64,000 nt of DNA, taken from the NCBI GenBank assembly GCA_963803265.1, contig CAWDLZ010000017.1, forward strand, positions 236,514 to 300,513, read 5' to 3'. This stretch comes from CAIKMD01 sp963803265 (GTDB lineage: Bacteria > Pseudomonadota > Alphaproteobacteria > ATCC43930 > CGMCC-115725). The notes under the pieces were generated by a model. The model saw only the letters and a program-made list of their open reading frames with translations. It ran no database searches and had not been told where the DNA came from. Both the position numbers and the translations under genes were made by a program. Below, piece by piece: positions 52,460 to 61,121 of this stretch (positions are counted from its first letter, which is position 1; each line of letters begins with the position of its first letter).

Positions 52460-54352
52460 TCAGATCAACGTCAAATCCTGGTGAGCGACCGCATTGTTGA
52501 TCCCGACGATCGCAGCTGTGACCGTGGCAGGGTCGTAGGTTACGCTCTCGAGGACCGTTGTCGCCGCCTGGTAGGCCGCATCACCAATAGTGTGCGGAAC
52601 AAGTATGCCGCCGTTGGACTGCTCGGAAGCGTTCGAGTAGGCCAGCGATACGGCAATCTTGTTGTCAAATGTTTCCTGCCGCTGAAGTGCGGCCTGATAA
52701 TCCGCTGTCGTCAGGCCTGTGGCGGCCAGCAGATTGAAATCGACTAAGTCTTGGACGAACTCCCCTACCAGGCCGGCCCGCGCCGCCTGCACGCTTGCTC
52801 CTCCGGCTTCGGCCTGGCTCAGAAGATTAGCCCAATAGACGATACCAGCAGCGTCCCCGGCATTGCCGCCAATGTCGAGATAGAGCGCACTGATGAATTG
52901 GCTGTCGGTCAGACTGCCATAGGACTGATTGAAGAACGTACTCACGTCGTTGACGAAGGCTTGGCCCAGCAGCTGGGCATCGGCGACCGTGACAGCGGTG
53001 CTGCCGGCATTGGCGACGGTTACGCTCGGGGCGTCGGCCTGCTCGCCGACTACGCCGACCCAAAAGGAGTAGCCAGGGAACTCGGCCGCTCGGTCGTAAA
53101 GGGCCGCATAAAGTCCGAGGATTTCCTGTTGGACCGTGGTGGTGTTGATCTGGATCGCGAGGTCGCCTGCAACGCTGCCTGCGAGCTGATTGCTCGATGG
53201 ATCCTGAATAGAGGCCCCTGACGGTAGATTGAGCCCGGTGACCTGCAGGTCGTTAGTGTTATCGCTGGATTGCACTGTATAGGTGAAAGCGAGCTCATTG
53301 GTGCCCGACCCGCTGGTATAGGTTGCCACTTCATTGTCATTGAGCTGCAGCGTCGGGATACCGCGGACCGTCGCCGCTTCGCTCGTGAGCATCGTGATCG
53401 TCACGATGTGGCCAGTACTCGCGTAAGCGGTGTTGGTGTCCGTCACAGCCGAAATGGTGGGGGCAACAAAAATGCTTGGTCCTTGGCTGACGCTGCCATT
53501 GCTGGCAACGACCGAGAAAGTCGAGAAAGTCCAGGTCGAATCGGACACGAAGCCGTTATCGACATCTGGCAAGACGCCCGTGTATTCCGCGGCAACAAGG
53601 GTAGCGTAGTAGGTGCCAGCGGGGGGCTGATTGATGTAGGAAACTGTGGCCGAAATATTCGTGATTGCTTGATCCTGCCCAAGTAGGTCCGCCGTGCCTG
53701 ATAAGGGTTGGTACGTCGCAACCTCGTAACCGGGGCCGGTGCCGAACGGCGTCGCGGTAAGCCATAACTCAAGTTGAACCGAGCCCGTGGTGTTGCTCGA
53801 AACATTTTCGATCCAAGGAACATTTAACTGAACGCTGTTGTTCGCTGTATTGATCGAAAAGGAGCCCGGTCCCTCGACGAATACGAGGTGGCCGGGTTCA
53901 ATACCTGGCGCGGGAATGCTTGCGCCTAGGCTGGCGCCGCCATTGCTAGCAAAGACCTCAAAATTCGAGAAGGTGTCCGAGGCAAGCTGCACGTACCCGT
54001 CATCGACACCTGGCGAAGTGCCCGTGTATTCCGCAATCACGAGGGTAACGTAATAGGTTGCGGGAGGGGGATTGTTGTAGGGAAGTGTCGCAACAGTAGC
54101 CAGAAAAGTACTGTCAGGCTCAAGGATGCCGTTGGGATCTCCGGCAATTTGAATTTGGCCGTTCGCAACCTCGTAGCCGGTATTGGAGCCAGCGCTGTTC
54201 CACGGCGTTGTCGTCAGCCACACCTCATATCGAAGCGGACCTGTGGCAGTGGTTGAAGTGTTTTCTATCGCCGGAACATTTAGCTGAACGGTATCGTTCT
54301 CTGAATCGAAACTCGCGTAAACCGCTCCGCCCAATACGATATCGCCGCTCAT
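52460..54352 (-). CDS. Secreted DUF4214 protein with duplicated N-terminal domains
   Basis: 630 residues without a signal peptide. Two related domains occupy about 15-135 and 150-275; both carry VQLNVP-IEN, a W-x-T-TP element, PPA-TYY-TLV-AEYTG and TFS-F-V-ASNG. Next is an Ig-like region (SEAATVRGIPTLQLNDNEVA, then NELAFTYTVQSSDNTNDLQV). The C-terminal part from about 425 has the DUF4214 pattern (ILGLYAALYDRAAEFPGYSF, AFVNDVSTFFNQSYGSLTDS, QFISALYLDIGGNAGDAAG). DUF4214 proteins with such modules are usually exported by type I secretion; that is inferred. It is the second large surface-type protein in the window. Confidence 0.8.
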   Translation of the reverse strand: MSGDIVLGGAVYASFDSENDTVQLNVPAIENTSTTATGPLRYEVWLTTTPWNSAGSNTGYEVANGQIQIAGDPNGILEPDSTFLATVATLPYNNPPPATYYVTLVIAEYTGTSPGVDDGYVQLASDTFSNFEVFASNGGASLGASIPAPGIEPGHLVFVEGPGSFSINTANNSVQLNVPWIENVSSNTTGSVQLELWLTATPFGTGPGYEVATYQPLSGTADLLGQDQAITNISATVSYINQPPAGTYYATLVAAEYTGVLPDVDNGFVSDSTWTFSTFSVVASNGSVSQGPSIFVAPTISAVTDTNTAYASTGHIVTITMLTSEAATVRGIPTLQLNDNEVATYTSGSGTNELAFTYTVQSSDNTNDLQVTGLNLPSGASIQDPSSNQLAGSVAGDLAIQINTTTVQQEILGLYAALYDRAAEFPGYSFWVGVVGEQADAPSVTVANAGSTAVTVADAQLLGQAFVNDVSTFFNQSYGSLTDSQFISALYLDIGGNAGDAAGIVYWANLLSQAEAGGASVQAARAGLVGEFVQDLVDFNLLAATGLTTADYQAALQRQETFDNKIAVSLAYSNASEQSNGGILVPHTIGDAAYQAATTVLESVTYDPATVTAAIVGINNAVAHQDLTLI

Positions 54353-54399
54353 CGCGCCTCCGAGAGCTAACGTGATGCAGATCCTCTAAGCAGACATTC

Positions 54400-54760
54400 C
54401 CGGGATGACTCCCTCTCTAGCATAAATATTCGGGCTTCTCCGGCCTTCCTGCAAGCTAAACGCGAGCTGCACGGCAACCGGCGCCTCGCACAGTCTTAAC
54501 CCCACTTGCACCACATCGCTCAGGACCCGGTCGCAGATGTTGCTCGCGTTCGCAATTGCGGTTCCATCGCGGACATCGATATGAAGCGCACCCTTCGTCG
54601 CGGCGGAGAGGCGCTCGGCCCAGGGCGCGATCACGAAGGTCGTGTCGGGGCTGGGGCCGGCTCGGTCGTCGCGAAGATCAGCGATGTCTCGTCCGCTCGC
54701 GCGGCCACCGGAAAAGCCGAGACAAGAGCCGCCATCGCACCCGCGGCCCAAACAGCATTT
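54400..54760 (-). pseudogene. TRAP-type substrate-binding protein fragment
   Basis: Two frames together give the N-terminus of a DctP-like protein. One carries a signal peptide (WAAGAMAALVSAFPVAARA) and DETSLIFATTEPA; after a shift the other carries DTTFVIAPWAERLSAATKGA, LHIDVRDGTAIANASN and CDRVLSDVVQVGL. The rest of the gene, about two thirds, is absent. It is therefore a remnant. Identification is from the remembered start pattern of the family. Confidence 0.5.
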
Positions 54761-54964
54761 CGCCCGGAATTCGTCAGATAACATCCAATCTGGCACGAAT
54801 ATTCTCACTTTTCGGACCTTCCTGCAATCCAGCCCCGGGGACGGACGGCTGCCGGCACCTCGGGCGGTTCGAACGGTGCTTGAGGGGGCCGATCTGGCAG
54901 TTTCCTTGGCACTCGGATGCACTCCTCGCGTTGAGTGCCCATGAATGCGTCACTAGCGAGCGTT

Positions 54965-55147
54965 TCACGCTGGCGCTGGCGGCGCCCGCAGTCGCGCGAT
55001 GAGCCGTTGGATGTCGGCGAACAGTTGCCGGGGAACTGCGACCTCGGCCATCTGGAAAGCGGTATATCGGCCGTGGCTGAGAACCCTCGCGCCGATCTTG
55101 ACGAGCGTCAGCGCGGTTCCCGTCGATTCACCCGCCGGCTCCGCCAT
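54965..55147 (-). pseudogene. Possible transposase C-terminal fragment (IS1380-like)
   Basis: A 60-residue frame ending KIGARVLSHGRYTAFQMAEV and then AVPRQLFADIQRLIARL. This resembles the C-terminal end of a different IS1380-family transposase subgroup, as I recall it. No N-terminal part is visible upstream. If the match is wrong, it is a small gene of unknown function. Confidence 0.4.
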
Positions 55148-55291
55148 CGTCGCCTCGCTCCATCACGAATAACGTGCTGATTCCTATATCAGACTCGTCA
55201 CACCACGGGCGAAAATCTGCATCTCATCCGGGGAATGCGGGATAAGAGGCGCCAAACCATGACCATCAAACATTGATGCCTCTCCCCGGCA

Positions 55292-55305
55292 TTGATGCAG
55301 GTCAA
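55292..55305. promoter_or_regulatory. FNR/FixK-type site TTGATGCAGGTCAA
   Basis: TTGA-N6-TCAA without a clear target gene: it lies about 145 bases from the fragment at 54965-55147 and downstream of the NUDIX gene. It may be an orphan site left by gene decay. Confidence 0.45.
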
Positions 55306-55364
55306 GGTGTCTCAACATGTACCGATGCGGCGGTTGGATCGTCAGGGCTACACGGCCCTGCCGA

Positions 55365-55874
55365 TCAGAAAAGTTCGCCCCGAGGTTTTTCTATGGAGTT
55401 GCCTTCATTAATATTGAAACCAAGCTTTGCGATCAGCTCTTCGAGAATTGGAAGTTGACCAGATTGTATGCGCTCGCGTGCCTCCGACACCGCGAACCAC
55501 CCTGCACGATCGACTTCAGGAAATCGCTGGCGCTTTCCCGACTGCGGTGGCCATTCCATCTCAAATTCGTTGCTTCTGACTGTCGCTTCGTCGACATTTC
55601 CTTCGACGGCCCACGTATAGATCATCTTGCGACTTGGTTGCTGCCGCGGGGTTAGAGGCATAAAGCTTCCATCGATAGTCTGGCCGATCTCTTCAGAAAA
55701 TTCTCGACATGCGGCAGCGAAGGCATCTTCCCCTTCATTGAGTTCCCCCTTGGGGATGGACCAGGATCCGCGGTCTTTCTTTGCCCAGAACGGACCGCCC
55801 GGATGAGCGAGAAAGACAAGCAGCCTGTCTCCACTCCGCTTGAAGACCAAAATGCCGGCACTCTTCTTCGCCAT
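55365..55874 (-). CDS. NUDIX hydrolase
   Basis: A 169-residue protein with the full Nudix box GELNEGEDAFAAACREFSEE followed by IG (G-x5-E-x7-REUxEE pattern) at about residues 45-66. The N-terminus MAKKSAGILVFKRSGDRLLV and WSIPKGE agree. The Tyr-Thr-Trp region after the box and the end DRAGWFAVSEARERI resemble the Ap4A/diadenosine or 8-oxo-dGTP group, but the substrate cannot be set. It probably belongs to nucleotide clean-up. Confidence 0.88.
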   Translation of the reverse strand: MAKKSAGILVFKRSGDRLLVFLAHPGGPFWAKKDRGSWSIPKGELNEGEDAFAAACREFSEEIGQTIDGSFMPLTPRQQPSRKMIYTWAVEGNVDEATVRSNEFEMEWPPQSGKRQRFPEVDRAGWFAVSEARERIQSGQLPILEELIAKLGFNINEGNSIEKPRGELF

Positions 55875-55976
55875 AGCGTTATCTTAGTCCCGAAAATCAA
55901 CTGGCAACAGCGAGATGGTTTAATAACGGGCATCGTCACCGTTGATCGGAGCAGGGTTCCGACGCCGATTGGCATT

Positions 55977-57035
55977 CTAAGTCGCTGATCCATGTGACAG
56001 TGGAAGGGTTCCAGTTTCGTGCCGATTCGCGCCGAGAAACGCGCGCTGCACTTCCTCCCGGATTTCGCGCTCGCGTCCGACGTAGCGTGGCGAGAAATGA
56101 AACGGCACGACCTTCTTCACCCCTGCGCGGCGCGCCAGCGACCCGGCCTGGCCAGCCGTCAAATGAAACTTCCGTGCGGCGATGTCGCCATCCTCATCGA
56201 GGAAGGGCGTCTCGATGAACAGCTCATCGGCATTCTGGGCGAGTTCGATGATCCGTTCCGCGTTCGCGGTGCTATAGCTCGCGTCGGTCACGTAGGCGAG
56301 CTTCTGCCCGGGCGCGAGTCGGAGTACCTCCGACCTAAGGTCGCCGAGAAGAACCATTCTCTCGTGCCGGCAGCCGGCCTCCACCCACGAGACCAAGAAC
56401 GGCGTTTCGTCCGGCTCGTCCCGTCGCACCGCCGCCTTGAGGTCGTTCAGCCAGGGACCGACAGGCAAGCCGAGCCGGTGCAGCCTGTCCTTCCATACGT
56501 TGATGCGAAGCCGTTGCTCCAGCGCAAAGGCGAGGCACGGCGTCCGATGATCGAGGGTAACCGTCCTGATACGAAAGTCCTCATCCTCGGCCACGATTCC
56601 CTTTGCCAGCGCCGGGGCCGCCACCGCGCTCCGTCGAAAGGCGTCCCGGGTGTGGAACTCGGCCGCAACGGCAAGCGCGTCGCCGTGAACCTCCGCCGCG
56701 CCGATGACGAAGTCCGTCTCGTTGCCGGCGATCAGGTTCCAGGTATAAGCGGCAAGCTTGTGTTCGACGCGATCTATGAAACCGGGCGGCCCGAAGAGGT
56801 CGAGGCGCCGCTCTCGGCCGAGACAGATTAGTAGAAGGCGATCAAAGCCAAAGAAATGGTCCATGTGAGCGTGCGACACGAGTTCATAGCTGACCCGAAG
56901 CAGCTGGCGCGGCGCGAGCCGTCCGAGATCGCCCATGTCGACCAAGAGCGCGCGTTTTGCGAAGCGCAGGCCGACATAGACGCCGGGATCGCCGAACTCA
57001 TCGTTGACCAGAGCTGCGTCGAAGAGCGCCGTCAT
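55977..57035 (-). CDS. RNase Z-like metallo-beta-lactamase-fold hydrolase
   Basis: 352 residues from ATG 57035, preceded by AAGG. The metal motif is SYELVSHAHMDHFFGFDRLL (H-x-H-x-D-H). Later ligands are plausible in KLAYVTDASYST and VVPFHFSPRYVGRE. The layout (a GPP-GF-D-V insert, MNDF-like WLNDLKAA region) follows RNase Z/Elac. The frame continues upstream to 57248 but reaches the FNR-type site, so that extension is unlikely. It may process tRNA 3' ends or cleave another phosphodiester; an intact canonical RNase Z elsewhere would favour the latter. Confidence 0.78.
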   Translation of the reverse strand: MTALFDAALVNDEFGDPGVYVGLRFAKRALLVDMGDLGRLAPRQLLRVSYELVSHAHMDHFFGFDRLLLICLGRERRLDLFGPPGFIDRVEHKLAAYTWNLIAGNETDFVIGAAEVHGDALAVAAEFHTRDAFRRSAVAAPALAKGIVAEDEDFRIRTVTLDHRTPCLAFALEQRLRINVWKDRLHRLGLPVGPWLNDLKAAVRRDEPDETPFLVSWVEAGCRHERMVLLGDLRSEVLRLAPGQKLAYVTDASYSTANAERIIELAQNADELFIETPFLDEDGDIAARKFHLTAGQAGSLARRAGVKKVVPFHFSPRYVGREREIREEVQRAFLGANRHETGTLPLSHGSAT

Positions 57036-57252
57036 CGTACCTTGAACGATCCCGCGGAACAAAAGGATAGGCCCTGGATCGGGGGCAGGTCCACCGCAAG
57101 TCAGCGCCGGCGGGCCGGCGGCGCGGCAACGGCCAAGCGAGCAGCCGGATTGCCTGTAAGTGCAGCCGGTGTCGCCTTCGCGAACCAGGTCGTTGACCAG
57201 TTGGCCGGGATCGCGCGTCGCGTGCATGACGAACGAAACGAGTAGCATCCGG

Positions 57253-57266
57253 TTGATCTAGATCAA
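57253..57266. promoter_or_regulatory. FNR/FixK-type site TTGATCTAGATCAA (perfect palindrome)
   Basis: An exact 14-base palindrome matching TTGAT-N4-ATCAA between divergent genes, 146 bases before the quinone reductase start and 217 bases before the RNase Z-like start. Confidence 0.8.
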
Positions 57267-57412
57267 CCCGGCCGGCGGCGCATTTGCTTATAGTTACAAT
57301 TGTTTGCACCAGGAGAGAAGCGGCCCTATCGCTGCCGAGGTCTGGCGCGTCTTGGGAGCTGAGCTGGCACCTTCCCGCGATGAGCGGTGATGCAAATGGA
57401 GAGGCAACCGCC

Positions 57413-58021
57413 ATGCAGCACCTTCTGATTATCTGCCACCCGAAGCGCCAGAGCTTTACCCAAACCATCGCTCGCGCTTACGCAAACGAGCTCGACGCGT
57501 TGGGGCAAGAGGTCATCGTCCGCGACCTCTATCGCACCGGGTTCGACCCGCTCCTGCGTGAGGGCGAACTGATGGGAGCGGCAAAGCCTGTTGTTCCGAG
57601 CGCTGTGCGTCGCGAGCAGCAGCGGCTCCTTGGTGCCGGCGCAATCGCGCTCTTCTATCCGCTCTGGTGGGCCTACATGCCCGCCATGCTCAAGGGATAC
57701 ATTGATCGCGTGTTCGCGACGGGGGTCGCGTACGATCTTCAGGCGGAAGAGATGATCCCGCGCCTCACCGGCAAAAAGGCGCTCATCTTCACTAGCTCTG
57801 GCGCTGATATGGCCTATCTCCGGCGTAGCAAGCAATGGAGCGCAATGCGGACTCTTGAGAAGGACCACGTTCTTTCTCTATGCGGAATCGAGCTGCTCGA
57901 CCATGTCCACTTTCCGTCGGTTACGCCTGATCTTTCCACACGGTCGATGGAAAAGCACCTTTCCACCGTGCGCGCCACGGTTCAGAAGCATTGGGGCGGT
58001 ACGCCAGCAGCGCAAGGATAA
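57413..58021 (+). CDS. NAD(P)H dehydrogenase (quinone), flavodoxin-like fold
   Basis: A 202-residue FAD/FMN enzyme of the NQO1/KefF/MdaB type. The N-terminal LLIICHPKRQSFTQTIARAY is the flavin phosphate site. IALFYPLWWAYMPAMLKGYI with DRVF is the hallmark, and GKKALIFTSSGADMAYL follows. The ATG at 57413 has GAGAGG upstream. It reduces quinones by two electrons, limiting radical formation. The divergent FNR-type site suggests control by oxygen supply. Confidence 0.88.
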   Translation: MQHLLIICHPKRQSFTQTIARAYANELDALGQEVIVRDLYRTGFDPLLREGELMGAAKPVVPSAVRREQQRLLGAGAIALFYPLWWAYMPAMLKGYIDRVFATGVAYDLQAEEMIPRLTGKKALIFTSSGADMAYLRRSKQWSAMRTLEKDHVLSLCGIELLDHVHFPSVTPDLSTRSMEKHLSTVRATVQKHWGGTPAAQG

Positions 58022-58073
58022 CCGCCAATGTCCTGCTGCTCCTCGACATGATTGCCGAAACCAAAGGGCCGGA

Positions 58074-58874
58074 TCACATCTTCAGGTCGCACCATACCGG
58101 AACGTGGTCGGACGGCTTCTCTTGGCTCCGAGGTCTCTTATCGATGCCGCAGTCGACGAGCCCGATCACGGCTTGCGGCGAGAGCAGGAGGTGATCGATT
58201 CGCCAACCATGGTTCTGGGCCCAGGCTCTGCCCTGATAGTCCCAGAATGTATAGCTCCCAGGCTCAGGGTGGCGTCTCGCGATAACGTCGGTGAAGCCAA
58301 GCTTCAACAGCTTGCGGAAATTGGCGCGCGCTTCCGGCCGACAGACGGCATCGTTGCCCCAAAGAAAAGGGTCGTAGACATCGGCATCGGTTGGCGCGAC
58401 GTTGAAGTCGCCGCCCAAGACCAATAATTCTTTCTCCTTGAGCAGCCGGCGCGCGTGGCGGACGAGGCGCTTCATCCAGTCGAGCTTATAGGCGAAGCTC
58501 TCGCTGCCCGCGGGATTGCCATTGGGCAGATAAATCGAGGCGATGCGCAGGGCTGGCCGGGCTCGCTTGCCGCCAGTCGGCTCGACAACCGCTTCAATAT
58601 AGCGCGCCTCATCGTCCTCGGGATCGCCCGGCAGGCGGCGTTGCTTCACGTCGAGAGGCAATCGCGACAGGATCGCGACACCGTTGTAGCTTTTCTGGCC
58701 GGCCGTCTCGACGCGGTATCCGAGATTTTCGAATTCCGCGCGGGGGAACCCGTCATCGGTGCACTTCGTCTCCTGCATCAGGAGGACGTCGGGCTTCTCG
58801 GTTTTTATCCAATTGGCCACGGCATGGACTCGGGCCTTGATCGAATTGACATTCCAGGTCACGACTCGGGTCAT
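58074..58874 (-). CDS. xthA: Exodeoxyribonuclease III
   Basis: A 266-residue AP endonuclease/exonuclease. Catalytic motifs are VVTWNVNSIKAR, LLMQETKC (Glu metal ligand), IASIYLPNGNP, LVLGGDFNVAPTDADVY and the terminal WRIDHLLLS and KPSDHVPVW (Asp-His pair). The length is standard. It works with Fpg and PolX in base-excision repair, all three in this window. Confidence 0.93.
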   Translation of the reverse strand: MTRVVTWNVNSIKARVHAVANWIKTEKPDVLLMQETKCTDDGFPRAEFENLGYRVETAGQKSYNGVAILSRLPLDVKQRRLPGDPEDDEARYIEAVVEPTGGKRARPALRIASIYLPNGNPAGSESFAYKLDWMKRLVRHARRLLKEKELLVLGGDFNVAPTDADVYDPFLWGNDAVCRPEARANFRKLLKLGFTDVIARRHPEPGSYTFWDYQGRAWAQNHGWRIDHLLLSPQAVIGLVDCGIDKRPRSQEKPSDHVPVWCDLKM

Positions 58875-59230
58875 ACGGGATCCTCTCGGCCGTGATCATA
58901 GGAGATTTTAGGTCGTGTCCCGGGTAGTGGTGTAGGAGGCCGCTAACTGGTCCGGCGATAACACCTCGCGCTCATACGCGCGCTCACCGCCAATTTCCGC
59001 CGCGTCCATGGACGCTCACCGTGAGCTCTCTCCGTTGAATGCCGAAACAGTGATCTCCGCTCATCTCGCGGCGCGAGACCGAGACACGGGTCCGGCAACT
59101 TCCCAGTTGGCGAGACGGCGATCCATCGAACTGAGGGAAATCCCGTGCGCGCGCCGGAGGCACGCCCATGGGGATGGACAAAGACGCGCGATTCTTAAAG
59201 ATTGTAAAGAATTAAGGGGGGGGCGCCGCG
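58875..59230. other. Intergenic stretch, possible insertion-element relic
   Basis: No gene was found in these 356 bases. The stretch near 58913-58940 (TCCCGGGTAGTGGTGTAGG) resembles an insertion-sequence end and the following sequence has no coding signal, but no partner end or transposase is visible. AATTAAGGGGGGGG at 59211-59224 is the ribosome binding site of the next gene. Confidence 0.35.
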
Positions 59231-60871
59231 ATGGCCAAGGACAACAGCTTCGATTACGTCATCGTTGGCGCCGGCTCGGCCGGCTGCACCCTCGCCCACC
59301 GCTTGACCGAGGATCCCGCCATCCGGCTTCTGGTGCTCGAGGCCGGCGATTGGGACAAGGATTTCTGGCTTCATATCCCCTTGGCCTGGGGCCGAAACGT
59401 GCTGCACCGGCGCAAGGACTGGATGTATTCCGCCGAGCCCGAATCCGGCACCGCAAACCGGCGGATCGCGGTCAATCGCGGCAAGGTGATCGGCGGCTCC
59501 TCCTCGATCAACGGTCTCGCCTATGTGCGCGGCCATCGCCTCGATTACGACCGCTGGGCCGCCGCCGGGCTGGAGCGCTGGTCCTACGCGCAAATCCTCC
59601 CCTATTTCCGCCGCCAGGAAAGCTGGGAGGGCGGCGCCAGCGAGTATCGCGGCGGCGATGGACCGCTCGCGACGATGTTCCCGAAATCGGACGACCCGAT
59701 CAACGACGCGATCATCGATGCCGGCCAGCGTGCGGGGTTCCCCTTCACGGCGGATTACAACGGCGCGCAGCAGGAAGGCTTCTACCACAGCCAGTCCACC
59801 ATCAAGAACGGCAGGCGATGCAGCGCCGCGGTGGCCTATCTTCATCCGGCGCTCGCGCGCGGCGATAATCTCACCGTCGAGGTCGGAGCGATGGCGCGCC
59901 GCATCCTATTCGAGGGCGCGCGTGCGATCGGCATTGAATATGAGCAGCGCGGCGAAGTGAAGATCGCGCGCGCTCACCGCGAAGTGATCCTCTCAGGCGG
60001 CGCCATCAACTCGCCCCAGCTTCTAATGCTGTCGGGCATCGGCGACGCCGAAGAGCTGCGCCGCCACGGCATCGCGCTGAAGCTGCACCAGCCCTATATC
60101 GGCAAGAACTTGCAGGACCATATGGGCGCCTCGGTCGATGCGGTGCGGACCGTGCCCGGGCCGCTGCAAAAGGCGCTCCGGCTCGATCGTATCGCGGTTC
60201 ATCTCGCGCGCGCGCATTTCTTCGGCACCGGCCCCGCCGCGACCGTCATGAACAATGTGCATGCCTATGTCAAAAGCGATCCCGCCCTGCCCATGCCGGA
60301 TATCCAGTTCCTGTTTCGCGTCGCGCCGCTCGATGCCGCGCCTTACCTCCCGCCCTTCCGATCCTCCTATATGGACGGCTTCGGCACCCGCGCCGTGGTG
60401 CTGCGCCCGGAAAGCCGCGGCCGGCTCGCGCTCGCCTCGGCCGACCCGCGCGTCCCCATCCGCATCGAGCCCAATTTCTTTTCGCGCGACAAGGACCTCA
60501 AGGTCATCCGCGAAGGGCTGCGCATGGCGCGCGAGGTGCTGGCGCAAGCGCCGCTGCGGCGATTCGGCGGCGTCGAATCTGCGCCCGGCAAGGACAAGAC
60601 GACGGACGCCGAACTCAACGACTACATCCGCGCCACGGCGACGACGGTCTATCACCCGCTCGGCACCTGCAAGATGGGCGGCGCGCGCGACAAGTCAGCG
60701 GTGGTCGATCCCGAATTGAAGCTCAAGGGGTTAGAGGGCTTGCGTGTCGTCAACGCTTCGGTCATGCCCGACCTCGTCGGCGGCAACATCAACGCACCTG
60801 TGATCATGATCGCCGAAAAAGCTGCCGACATGATCCGCGGCAGAGAGCCCCTAGCGCCGGTGAATGTGTAG
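59231..60871 (+). CDS. GMC-family FAD oxidoreductase (choline dehydrogenase-like)
   Basis: 546 residues. The FAD-binding N-terminus is FDYVIVGAGSAGCTLAHRL with LLVLEAG. The GMC signatures are GKVIGGSSSINGLAYVRG (PS00623-like) and GGAINSPQLLMLSGIG (PS00624-like). The C-terminal catalytic region has VYHPLGTCKMGG (active-site His) and VVNASVMPDLVGGNINAPVI. It oxidises an alcohol; choline, PEG-type or aromatic alcohols are all possible. It is followed by a palindromic element and a cupin, suggesting a small catabolic group. Start ATG 59231 after a long G-run. Confidence 0.92.
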   Translation: MAKDNSFDYVIVGAGSAGCTLAHRLTEDPAIRLLVLEAGDWDKDFWLHIPLAWGRNVLHRRKDWMYSAEPESGTANRRIAVNRGKVIGGSSSINGLAYVRGHRLDYDRWAAAGLERWSYAQILPYFRRQESWEGGASEYRGGDGPLATMFPKSDDPINDAIIDAGQRAGFPFTADYNGAQQEGFYHSQSTIKNGRRCSAAVAYLHPALARGDNLTVEVGAMARRILFEGARAIGIEYEQRGEVKIARAHREVILSGGAINSPQLLMLSGIGDAEELRRHGIALKLHQPYIGKNLQDHMGASVDAVRTVPGPLQKALRLDRIAVHLARAHFFGTGPAATVMNNVHAYVKSDPALPMPDIQFLFRVAPLDAAPYLPPFRSSYMDGFGTRAVVLRPESRGRLALASADPRVPIRIEPNFFSRDKDLKVIREGLRMAREVLAQAPLRRFGGVESAPGKDKTTDAELNDYIRATATTVYHPLGTCKMGGARDKSAVVDPELKLKGLEGLRVVNASVMPDLVGGNINAPVIMIAEKAADMIRGREPLAPVNV

Positions 60872-60897
60872 CCAGCCTCGCCGGTGGGACAGGGACG

Positions 60898-60922
60898 GGC
60901 AAACAAAACGTTTTGTTTTGCC
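60898..60922. promoter_or_regulatory. Near-perfect 25-base palindrome centred on AAAACGTTTT
   Basis: The arms GGCAAACAAAAC and GTTTTGTTTTGCC differ by one extra T. A CG at the centre flanked by A and T runs is typical of LacI/GntR-like operators. It lies 27 bases after the GMC oxidoreductase stop and about 200 bases before the cupin. As a terminator it would lack a loop and a T-tract. Confidence 0.5.
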
Positions 60923-61121
60923 GGCGTTGATCCGCTTCGACCAATCCGCGGAGGAATCGGATGAAGGAACATTAGGTATCAGCCGCCGCGGCGCCGTGTG
61001 CCTCGACTTCCCCGTCGAGCGCCGTCTTGCGTTGCAGCAATCGTGCATCGGGAAAATATCGTCGCTGCCGGGCTTGACCCAGTAATCGATATGATCGAAT
61101 ACCACGCGGGGAGGAACGAAA

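Noticed and set aside
52454..52468. TTGAGCTCAGATCAA as another FNR-type site
   Set aside because: The gap between half-sites is 7 instead of 6 bases and it lies at the 3' end of the DUF4214 gene with no start codon nearby.
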